64,000 nucleotides of DNA. Origin: Paenibacillus sp. GP183. GTDB taxonomy: Bacteria; Bacillota; Bacilli; Paenibacillales; NBRC-103111. The stretch is from contig NZ_FNSW01000001.1 in NCBI RefSeq assembly GCF_900104695.1, positions 868,001 through 932,000 of the forward strand. Direction: 5' to 3'. The translations under genes were made by a program, and so were the position numbers. The notes under the pieces were generated by a model, which was not told the DNA's origin, made no database searches, and saw only the letters and a list, made by a program, of their open reading frames with translations. Shown one piece after another: positions 25,557 to 35,200 of this stretch (the first letter of the stretch is position 1; each line of letters begins with the position of its first letter).

Positions 25557-26024
25557 TTACAAATCTAATCTGTAAAACAGCATCTTCTTTTCGTTCATTA
25601 GATACGTATATAAAGGATCTTCCCCATTTACTTCAATTAATTCTTTATCCTGCACAAATCCAAATCTTGAATAATATTGTTCATTCATTGGATTACTTGT
25701 CATTAAACTGATCCTCTTACATTTCTTATTTCTCGAGCTTTCAATAAATTCATTCAGAAGCTTTTCACCAATTTTGTTTTTACGCTGATCTTGCCTTACA
25801 AATAAATAATGAAGATAAGCATGATCAGGGTCAGTTTGGTTAATCAACCCTAACGCAAATCCGACCAATTCATCATTCACATAGGCGAGTCTGCAAGTAT
25901 CCCTGAAAAATCTATAAAACAAAAAATAAATCGAATCTCGTTCCTTAGGTAAAGGAGAACAATCAAAGTCCTTTAATTTCAAGATTCCTTCTGAATCTAA
26001 TTCTGTAATTATAAGATCGTTCAT
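25557..26024 (-). CDS. GNAT-family N-acetyltransferase
   Basis: 155 residues. A GNAT core can be followed through RLAYVNDELVGFALGLINQ (strand 4), DHAYLHYLFVRQDQRKNKIGEKL (acetyl-CoA loop Q/RxxxxIG) and KRISLMTSNPMNEQYYSRFGF. Acceptor unknown. GAGGTG is upstream of the ATG. It lies before the HIT gene in a likely two-gene operon. Strand 5 onwards is well conserved, so the enzyme looks intact. Confidence 0.85.
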   Translation of the reverse strand: MNDLIITELDSEGILKLKDFDCSPLPKERDSIYFLFYRFFRDTCRLAYVNDELVGFALGLINQTDPDHAYLHYLFVRQDQRKNKIGEKLLNEFIESSRNKKCKRISLMTSNPMNEQYYSRFGFVQDKELIEVNGEDPLYTYLMNEKKMLFYRLDL

Positions 26025-26181
26025 ATTACACCTCGTTTAACGGCTCTAACAGATTAACAATATGATACTTTTGGCGGTATTTCCATAGTAGGACTCAATT
26101 AGAATGCCGATTGGCATTATTGATCCTTGTCTATTCCTTCATACCTCTCATCATTAATGATAAGGAGAATAATTAAAACTC

Positions 26182-26580
26182 TCACCTCAAAATAGGAGCA
26201 TACGAAAGGAAATGCAAATGTGAGTCGGTTTGAGAGAGATAATAAGCATATTCCATTGGTCTGCTGTAAATTATCTTTTTGAGCTTAAAACTCTTAATAT
26301 CTTTGTATAAATTTTTTTGGGGTTTTCCGTTAAGTTCAATAATCCAAAGTTTACTTTGATCGTCTAATACAAAATCCACACTCAATTCTCCCAATGAACC
26401 CATTTGAGATTCTGCTTCTTGCGCGGCCCTTACACTTACCTCATACAGAGATTGAAGGATTTCATTCATTTTTTCCGGTGAAAATAATCGGGGAAGAATT
26501 TTCGCAATATCATAAATAGTTCCGCACATGCTCGTATTAAAGTAATTCTCATAAGCCACTCTACTGGTTATGGCGGTAAT
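26182..26580 (-). pseudogene. C-terminal fragment of a YheC/YheD-type ATP-grasp gene
   Basis: The reading ends at 26182 and its last 130 residues resemble the C-terminal half of YheC/YheD endospore-associated ATP-grasp proteins: ITAITSRVAYENYF, ILPRLFSPEKMNEI, SLGELSVDFVLDDQSKLWII and ELNGKPQK. The N-terminal domain, nucleotide-binding loop and first metal ligand are missing. At about 26580 the match stops and, on the opposite strand, a BclA-like fragment begins. The ATG at 26640 therefore belongs to the antisense of foreign sequence and the frame is not a genuine complete gene. Relatives that are complete at about 248 residues are at 40757 and 44646. Confidence 0.75.
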
Positions 26581-26862
26581 TTGGCTGCAATTGGCACTTA
26601 TCAGGTCTTGTTTCAAGTGAGCGTGACCGAACCGGGCCAACTGATTTTAACCCTCAATGGCGCTGACCTAGCCTATACGGTGGTCGGGCGAGCAACAGGT
26701 ACTTCTCAGATCGTAGAAATGGCTCTTGTGCAAACATCAGTCATCAATTCAATACTCACTGTACGAAATCCTGCTGGCAATTCCCCAGCACTAACCATTA
26801 CTCCTCTCGCAGGAGGAACAAGGCCTGTTTCAGCACATCTTGTTATCACACGACTCGCATAG
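26581..26862 (+). pseudogene. C-terminal domain remnant of a BclA-like collagen-type exosporium protein
   Basis: The 93-residue reading matches the C-terminal globular domain of Bacillaceae/Paenibacillus collagen-like BclA proteins: GTYQVLFQVSVTEPGQL, ADLAYTVVGRATGTSQIV, TVRNPAGNSPALTITPLAGG and PVSAHLVI are characteristic. The long Gly-X-Y repeat and N-terminal targeting segment that should come first are absent, and upstream sequence is the antisense of the YheC/D fragment. No ribosome binding site is seen. It is a truncated end, likely left by the same deletion that cut the ATP-grasp gene. Confidence 0.8.
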
Positions 26863-26945
26863 ACGGAATAGGCTTTCTCGATTAGCCGCATTTCGGGTAT
26901 GAATGAGGGGTATGAGTTCAATATATACCTACCTTCAACATTACA

Positions 26946-26980
26946 TCCGGACAAACTGACTTTTTGTCAATTTGTCCGGA
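26946..26980. terminator. Hairpin downstream of the BclA-like fragment
   Basis: Ten-bp perfect arms (tccggacaaa / tttgtccgga) with an inner tgac-ttttt-gtca stem. There is no U-run after it. It may be the surviving terminator of the lost collagen-like gene. Confidence 0.55.
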
Positions 26981-27110
26981 ACAAACGAACTAAGCACTGC
27001 AGAGTCCCATAGTCTCACATTACATAATGCTTCAAAATAATAGAATTCCAAAAAAATTCTGGAATAATTCGCCCTAAATAAGGAAAAAACAAATGTTGGC
27101 AGTATAATTA

Positions 27111-28481
27111 ATGTTTCAAAATAAACTGAAGGTGATGATCAGAATTGCAAACAAGGAATTAAAGCAAAAAGGTAAGCTTTCATGGCAGCGGCTCACCTTG
27201 TTCGGATTGGGTACTACAACGGGTACCGGATTCCTGCTTGGTTCCAGCCTTGCTATTGAGAAAAGCGGCTTTTCAGTTATTATAAATTTCTTCTTCGCCG
27301 CTTTCGGAACATATTTCGTATTCAACGCATTAGCTAACATGATCGCCGAGCATTCGGAGAAGGGTTCCTTCCGTACCTATTCCAGGAAAGCGTTTGGCCA
27401 CTGGGCTGGCTTTAGCCATGGTTGGGTTTACTGGACCTCCGAAATGTTGATTGTCGGCAGTCAATTAACGGCCATCGGACTTTTCACGAGGTTCTGGTTT
27501 CCTGGTATCCCGTTATGGATCCTTACCAGCGTTTATGCAGCCCTTGGTGTCGGTATAGTACTGCTTGGAACAGCTTTGTTCGAGAAGACTATGAACATCC
27601 TGGCCGTTTTTAAATTAGGTGCTATATTCATGTTTATCCTGCTGGCTTGCTTGGTTATTCCCGGTGTATTTGGTACAGAGAATGCACATATGCATACTCC
27701 AAATCATATAGGCGATGTCTTCAAGGACGGTCCTTTGGGACTGTGGACAAGCTTCATATATGTGTTTTTTTGTTTTTCGGGAATTGAAGTCATGGGAATC
27801 ATGGCCGCTGAATTACACAATCCCAAGGAAGCTCCCAAATCTGGACTATTTATGATCGTAACGATTACTGTATTATTTATTCTCTCGATCGGATTGGCGT
27901 TATTAGTAACCCCTCTTGAGCAGATCACAATACAGGAAAGTCCATTCGTAACGGCGCTAAAAGATCTAAATTACCATTTCCTGGTGCACATATTTAATGG
28001 AGTTCTGATTATTGCCGGCTTTTCGGGTTTGGTCGCATCCCTGTACTCGGTCACACTGACGATGTCCATGATTGCAGACGATGGCGATGCGCCAAAGCTG
28101 TTCACAAAAAGAACCCGCAAACGCCATTTCCCCTACGCGGCGCTGGGATTGACGATTGCAGGCTTGATTGCGTCCATCGTAGTTGCCCTGCTCATGCCAA
28201 AGGGAGTATATGAATACATAACAACGGCAGGCGGCCTTATGCTGCTTTACACATGGCTATTCATTTTGTTCGCCTCTCGAAAACTGCTGAAGCTTACCAA
28301 ATGGGGGCATATCAAATCTATTTCGGCCATAGTCCTCATAATGATTGCAATATCCGGAACTATGTTCGATCATACAAGCAGACCCGGCTTATTCATAAGC
28401 CTCGCGATTCTCTCTACTATTGTCGTTGTCACATTGTTCTTAAGAAACCACTGGAAGGCTATAAAATCAGGAGCTCAATAG
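27111..28481 (+). CDS. APC-family amino acid permease
   Basis: 456 residues with about 12 membrane helices. The first helix has the substrate-binding GLGTTTGTGFLLGSS motif of the amino acid-polyamine-organocation superfamily, and helix 6 begins FSGIEVMGIMAAELHNPKEAPKSG, the classical consensus for bacterial amino acid transporters (AroP/GabP type). It would import an amino acid with a proton. The ATG at 27111 lacks an obvious ribosome binding site; GAAGGTG lies inside the start of the frame, so a downstream non-ATG start cannot be excluded. Its 3' end overlaps the convergent lysE-like gene by about 23 bases. Confidence 0.9.
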   Translation: MFQNKLKVMIRIANKELKQKGKLSWQRLTLFGLGTTTGTGFLLGSSLAIEKSGFSVIINFFFAAFGTYFVFNALANMIAEHSEKGSFRTYSRKAFGHWAGFSHGWVYWTSEMLIVGSQLTAIGLFTRFWFPGIPLWILTSVYAALGVGIVLLGTALFEKTMNILAVFKLGAIFMFILLACLVIPGVFGTENAHMHTPNHIGDVFKDGPLGLWTSFIYVFFCFSGIEVMGIMAAELHNPKEAPKSGLFMIVTITVLFILSIGLALLVTPLEQITIQESPFVTALKDLNYHFLVHIFNGVLIIAGFSGLVASLYSVTLTMSMIADDGDAPKLFTKRTRKRHFPYAALGLTIAGLIASIVVALLMPKGVYEYITTAGGLMLLYTWLFILFASRKLLKLTKWGHIKSISAIVLIMIAISGTMFDHTSRPGLFISLAILSTIVVVTLFLRNHWKAIKSGAQ

Positions 28482-29085
28482 CTTGCCACCCGAAATAACC
28501 TCCGAAAATGATAAGACAAACACCAGCAGCCCGAGAGATAAATATAAGGATGCTTTCCTTAAAATAGTTTTGGAATATACTTGAAATGGCAGCCATCACA
28601 ACGTCCCACAAAAGCAGACCAATAAAGATGCCCGAGCTGTAAATAAGCAGGTCCCATGCGCCGAAGCTCTCCGCCGTTTTGGCCAGGATGGAGCCGTATA
28701 TGCCCAACCAGAAAAGAATGCTGACCGGGTTGGAGAATGTCATGATGAAGCCTGAATAAAACGATTTGAAATGGGACTCCACGCTTCGACTGGATGAACT
28801 CGAGAGTTCGTTGACGTTCTTGATGCTTTCCACGCCGGTATAAATGAGAACGAAGCCGCCGAACAACCATAGGAATGTTTTGGCAAACGGGGTCGCCAGA
28901 AAATGAGCAGAGCCGAAGTAAATAAGGAGCATGAAAAGTGCATCCGCTAACATGGCGCCCAGGCCTACTAACCAGGCATGCAGAAATCCAAACCGAATGC
29001 CTTTGTCGAGCTGCGCGGCATTCACGGGACCAATTGGAGCAGCCAAGGAAAATCCTAACAGGATATAGCTTATGTAGATATTCAT
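28459..29085 (-). CDS. LysE-family amino acid exporter
   Basis: 208 residues, six membrane helices, full length for LysE/RhtB proteins. The N-terminal signature LGFSLAAPIGPVNAAQLDKG and the later MTFSNPVSILFWLGIYGSI are family consensus. It should export a basic or neutral amino acid. Tail-to-tail with the APC permease, with overlapping 3' ends, so import and export genes converge and could interfere through antisense RNA. Confidence 0.92.
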   Translation of the reverse strand: MNIYISYILLGFSLAAPIGPVNAAQLDKGIRFGFLHAWLVGLGAMLADALFMLLIYFGSAHFLATPFAKTFLWLFGGFVLIYTGVESIKNVNELSSSSSRSVESHFKSFYSGFIMTFSNPVSILFWLGIYGSILAKTAESFGAWDLLIYSSGIFIGLLLWDVVMAAISSIFQNYFKESILIFISRAAGVCLIIFGGYFGWQAIELLIL

Positions 29086-29164
29086 ATTAAGAGAGACACC
29101 CCTTAATTCTTGGATTACTTTTACATCTTATTAAGGGCTTGTCTACTATAGAACTCTTAAAATA

Positions 29165-29201
29165 AGCCATCCCTTTTGCATGGTTATGCTAGAGGATGGC
29201 T
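29165..29201 (-). terminator. Terminator of the cyclic glucan synthase gene
   Basis: Eight-bp stem agccatcc (29165-29172) with ggatggct (29194-29201) around a 21-base loop, followed on the minus strand by TATTTTAAG just after the stop of the 8.2-kb gene. Confidence 0.6.
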
Positions 29202-29215
29202 ATTAAAAATAAACT

Positions 29216-32200
29216 CTACAACGTCAGCTCAACACGGTGTATCTGGTTATCATCAATCAATCGTACGAAAGGACCCTCTTGTGTGCAGTTTTCGGCAAGG
29301 TCGACCTTTTGTCCGTCCATCCATAAATCACTATGTCCGCTTGACTTGTGGGAAGGATTCTTAACGGTTATGCGATACTCTGATCTTCCAAACCGATAGC
29401 TGATGGAAAACTCCGGCCATTCCCTTGGAATACAAGGGCAAATGAACAGCCTCTCCCTTCTTCGGCGCAGACCGAGAATCCCTTCAATCCCTGCCTGATA
29501 CATCCAGCCCGCTGCGCCTGTATACCATGTCCAACCGGCACGGCCTCTATGAGGCTCCTCCGTATAGATGTCGGCCGCCATAGCATAAGGCTCTCCGGCA
29601 TACCTCTGGACTTCCGCAGGTGACTTTGTATGCATGATCGGGTTGAACATGTTGAACAACTCGAATGCTTTGTCCCCATCCCCAAGCCCGCACCAAGCTA
29701 TAATACTCCAGATGACACCGTGGGTATATTGGCCGCCGTTCTCACGAATACCGGGAGGGTAACCCTGGATGTATCCAGGGCTTGGCTCCGTCCGATCAAA
29801 TGGCGGATACAAAATATGCGCAACCGACAAGCGGCGGTCCACCAGCTCGCGATCGAATGACCGCATAGCCTGCAAGGCTTTGTCTTGCGGCGCCATTCCT
29901 GAGATGACGGACCACGATTGGGCAATGGCATCAATTCGGCATTCCGCATTATGAATGGAACCGAGCCATTGTCCGGCATCGGTGAAAGCCCGCCGGTACC
30001 ACTGTCCGTCCCAGCTCTCTTGATCGAGGGAAGCAGTAAGCTGCGCATGCATAATCCGGTAATGATCCACCCGCTCATGATCGCCACGATGTTCACACAG
30101 ATCGGCTACTCTCCTCAAAACATCGCCCAGGAACCAGCCGAGCCATACGCTTTCGCCGCGCCCTTCCGCACCTACCCGGCTCATCCCATCATTCCAGTCT
30201 CCAATTCCTATTAATGGCAGTCCATGCTCTCCAAAACGCAGTCCATAGTCTAAAGCACGTAAACAGTGCTCGAAAATCGTACCGCTTTGCTCGGATAATA
30301 CGGTAGGTTCATATCGTTCATGCTCCTCTTCACCAAGAGGTTTACTGTGCAGATACGGCACGATTTCCTCCAGCAGACCATCATCTCCGGTATGCTCGAG
30401 ATATCGGGACACAGCATATGGCAGCCACAATAAATCATCGGAAAAACGGGTGCGGATGCCGCGGTCTGTCTCCTCATGCCACCAATGCTGCACATCCCCC
30501 TCCTCATATTGGTGCACGGCATGGAGCAGGATTTGCGCCCTGGTGAGATCGGGACGACTGTGCAGCAAGGCCAGCGAATCCTGCAGCTGATCCCGGAAGC
30601 CATAGGCTCCGCCTGCTTGATAAAAGGCGGATCGCGCCCACATCCGGCAGGAAAGCGTTTGGTAAAGCAGCCAGTTATTCAGCATCATGTCCATCTCCGG
30701 GCTGGGTGTCGAAACCGTAACGGCTCCCAGAACTCCGTTCCAAAATTTTTGCAAATTCTCAAATTCACGTTCGCAAACTGCAGATTCCCGGTATTTCTTT
30801 GCAAGCTTTCCAACCTGATCAAGGGAATGATCGCAGCCGAGCAGGATATAGACGGTTTGTTCCGAATGAGGCTCTATCAGAAATTTGGCTTGTAGCGCTC
30901 CGCAAACATCATAAGACGGTCCTGTTTTCCCGGAGAGATGAAGTCGATGCATGGCCGCAGGGTGCTCGATATTACCGTTTCGGCCTAAAAACTCCATGCG
31001 ATCCCCTGTCCATGACGTTTCCATGAACGTCCTCTGACTGCTAAGTTCATCCGGCGATTTCACGAGTGGATTCACAGCTAAAAAGGCGGTTGCATTCCGG
31101 AAATTTTCCTGGTATGTGTTGTGTGCCGTCAATAGTTCATTTTGCTCATCCCACTCCGTGACGACAAATGAAGAATTTCCTTCACGATGAACGCCCAAAA
31201 CCCATTCGGCATAATAAGTAACGGATAATCTCCGCAGCTCGGCGGTCATATTTTGCAGCCTCAATCGGATGACCTTGACTGGATCTTCGAGCGGTACAAA
31301 AACAGTCATTTCCTGCTGAAGACCATGGCTTACTTGCTGATAACGCGAATAACCCCGTCCGTGCGCAACCTTATAGGAGGACGCTGCATACGGATGGGCC
31401 GGTGCCGTCGTCCAATACTCCCCGCTTTCTTCGTCTCGCAAATAACACACTTCCCCGGGCTGGTCAAGAACGGGATCGTTCGACCATGGGGTCAATTTGC
31501 ATTCTCTACTATTTTTCCACCATGTGTAACCCGTATATAATTCGGAAGCGATACAGCCATATCGCGGATTGGCCATCACATTAATCCACGGTGACGGTAA
31601 GCAGCTGCCATTTTTCAGAACGATTTCATACTCCCTGCCGTCCTGAGAGAAACCTCCCCAACCGTTGTAAAAAAGGGGGGCGTTCGTTTCATCTGCGTGA
31701 ACAGGAACGAAGCGATTCGGCGTTGCCGTTACGGTTAGAGGTGGCGGCTCCACATGCGGATAGCTTCGACCTGCTGCTTTAAGCTGTGTCCTCAGACTCG
31801 GGCCGTCAGCACGAAGCACAATGCGGGCAACTGCAAAAAACAACAACTTGTGGTCTTCCGATAACTGAGCAGCGGGCAAAATGTGGACCCCATCATCTCC
31901 TGCAGCTTGTCCTCCGACAATTTGTTCCATTGATCGCCGCAGGTTTTCCTGCAAGTCCTGCTGATACCCACCTTCCGACTCGTTTAATATGACCAGATCG
32001 ATAAACAGTCTGTTATGCCGCAAATATTCATAACCAACAAGAAGCTTGGTTATAAATGACAGGTTCGTCGAATCCGAAATTCGTACCATAACAATAGGCC
32101 GATCACCGGAGACTCCGTATGCCCATAGTCCCTGCTGCCCTTTTTTGTTGGCAATAATACTTTTTTCACGTTCTGCATGTAGTGGTGAGGCATACACCAC

Positions 32201-35200
32201 ACGTCCCGCTAACAATCGAAAAACGGCCAATTCAGCGGATGTAATGCGCAAATGCTGCAGTTCGATTTGACTCCGTGTCCAGGCAAGCTGGAAATACCTC
32301 TCCACTTGCTGTTCCTGACAAAGCTGCTGTACGATTTCTACCGATTGCTCCTTCGTCTCAGCTACGCCTGTAACAGCGGTCAGGTGGACGCGTACTCCAG
32401 GCTCGATTATTAAGCGCCTTCGCATGACAAACGCTGGATCAGCAACTGAGCCTGTCGTGTTGCCAAGCCGGGATTCGATCCCTATGGGTCTGGCTAATGT
32501 AGATCCTCTGCCGATAAAACGGGAGCGATCGGTTTCATATTCCACAGGTCCGAGAGACCCTTCGTTGGTCATTAAAGTATGAAAGGCCCATATGGCTTTC
32601 TCTCCGGTATCACGTGGACGTTTGCGCGCGAACAGGCATTCCGCACCCGACTCAAAGTCCGTTTCGATGAATAGCTTGGTGAAAGCCGGGTGAGCTTTGT
32701 CCGCATCTGAAGGCGCTAATGCAATTTCAAGAAATGTCGTCACCTCTATGATTCTGGCTTCGCTTCCAGTGTTATAAAGTGTCAACTTGCGCAGCTCAAG
32801 GTTCGATTCGGGCGATACAGTAATTTCAAGCGTTGTCTGCATTTCCCCGTCTTCACTCAGGAAAACAGATCGCTCTTGCGAAAACTGCACACGCAGTTTG
32901 TCCGTCGGTATTCGACAAGGCTGAAAGGTTGGAGACCATACCTTGTCCCTTTCAACATCCCGAATATACATATAGCTGCCCCAAGGGTCTGCCACCGGAT
33001 CTTCTCGCCAGCGCGATACATTCATGCCTTCGTACTTGATAAATCCGCTGCCGCTATTCGTGACAACCGTCGTAAACGATCCGTTCGAATGTACATTCAC
33101 TTCAGGCACTGTCGTTTGGGCAGGAAGATATTCCTGCTGCCGGGAAGATTCTGCAAGCTTCGGCTTCTGGATTCGCGTCTGCACGGTTATGTCCCGATTA
33201 TAATTGGAAGTCCCGTAAGGTATACGCTCTTTTAACAGCAGTTCGGCCGCCTGTACACGTTTATCGTTATGAAAATGATCATACATTTTACGCGGCAGCA
33301 GCAAATTGGCAAGCGTCAGCAGGCTCATTCCTTGATGATGTGCCATAAAGCTGCGGATAACCTTGCAATTATCGCCTTCCGGCATTCTCCCTGCAGTAAA
33401 ATCAATGGCCTCGTAAAAGCCATATTGCCCGCGTGCTCCGAGCTTCTCCATCCGTTCTAAATCTTTCATCCCTTCACATATTGAAAAAGGCAGTGCCATC
33501 ACCGTCGCATAAGGCGCCACAACCAGGTCTTCTTCAAGTCCGCGTTTGAAGCCTAGTCCAGGAACTCCGAATGCACGGTATTGGTAATTCAGTTGATAAT
33601 CGAATGCGTAATAGCCGGATTCCGAAATGCCAAAAGGAACCCCTCTTTCACGAGCGTATTCGATTTGCCGCTTGACGACGCCGCTATACGTGCTGTGCCA
33701 TATGGTGTTCCAATAGCTGCGCATGGTCAACCAAGGCATCATATATTCAAACATAGTACCTGACCACGAAATCAGTACGGTTTGTTTCCCTAGTTTTTTG
33801 ACTGTGCGGCCAAGCGCTAACCAGTGAGACGCGGCAACTTGCCCCAGGGCGATGGCCACAAAGCTGGTTTGTCTTGCTTCAGATGCCAAAAGATCGTAAA
33901 GAATGTTGTCACGTTCACCGGTTCCCACATGGTATCCCAGAATGAATAATTTGGCTTTATGGTCATAAAGCGGACGAAAATCCGTTGCCGCAATCAATGC
34001 CTCCAGACGGTCGATCAATTGGTTGCCTGTCTCCAGCCAATTGTTAAAAGCAGGGTGCTGCTCATCGGAGCGTTCTTCCGCACCCATTACTGTGGAGTCG
34101 GTCTCCATCCAATGCGCTAACCCTTGCTTGACCGTCATCAGGCTGGCAACAAAATTGCCTGAGTCCACAGTTGAGACAAAGGCCGGCGGCAGCATAGCGA
34201 GCGAGAGGGTATCGTACCAGTTATAGAGATTTCCGTTCCATTTGTCCAATCGTTCAACAGTACTGACAGTTCGCTCCAAACGCTCTACAAGCTGCGGTGT
34301 ATTTATAAATCCGAAATCACGTGCAGCCAGGGTCGAGGTAAGCAAAAAACCGATATTGGTTGGAGACGTACGATGCGCAACACCGTTGGGAGGATCGATT
34401 TGAACGTTGTCCGGCGGCAGCCAATGGTCCTGAGCACCCGCAAAATGTTCATAAAACGCCCAAATTTGTTTGGCCAACTCCCTCAGTTGATCTTCCTCCG
34501 CTGGTGTGATTGGCTGCTCTTCGATTGCAATAGGCTGGTCTAACCAGCGGATAACAAGTGGAGCAAGAACCCAAATTAATCCAAGCGTAAGGCTTGACCA
34601 CATCATGACCTGATTGCTCTGCATCGCAGCAGCCAATGCAAAGAGGAATATTAATAAATATCCGCCGCGTGTGCCGAGCAAAGTCGAATGACGCTTCCCC
34701 CGGTTATTGCGCTCAATATGAGAGGAGCTGGTCCATTCGAGCAGATGACGCTTGCTGATCCAGAGCCGGTAAATAGTTTTTCCGATCGCATCAAGCAGCA
34801 CTGCCGTTTGAAACGGTAACGTCAAGATGGTGATCAAGACATGTACAGCTGCAGACCCTACTCTGCGGGGATGCCAATTGTCTCTCGTACTTGCAAAGAT
34901 CAGTCTGATCACCGACAAGAACATAGTTGCCAGCACAAGAGCAAACCAACGTATCGGGGAACCCGGAAGAATGCTAAGAGAGAGTATAATAATAGTAAAA
35001 TACGCTATCGGAAGCAGGCTGCGGCGAAGATTATCGATCATTTGCCAGCGTGTAAGAACGGACAGATGGACTGGCCTCAGCGTCCCCCGGCGATCGCACA
35101 CACGGGTAAACAGCCAGCAAAGCAGCTGCCAATCACCGCGTACCCATCTGTGCATACGTTTCTGATAGGACATGAAGTTGGATGGATGGTCATCGATCAG

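Noticed and set aside
26182-26640. Full-length small ATP-grasp gene with ATG at 26640
   Set aside because: The first 20 or so residues are antisense to the BclA-like fragment; the nucleotide loop and N-terminal half are missing.
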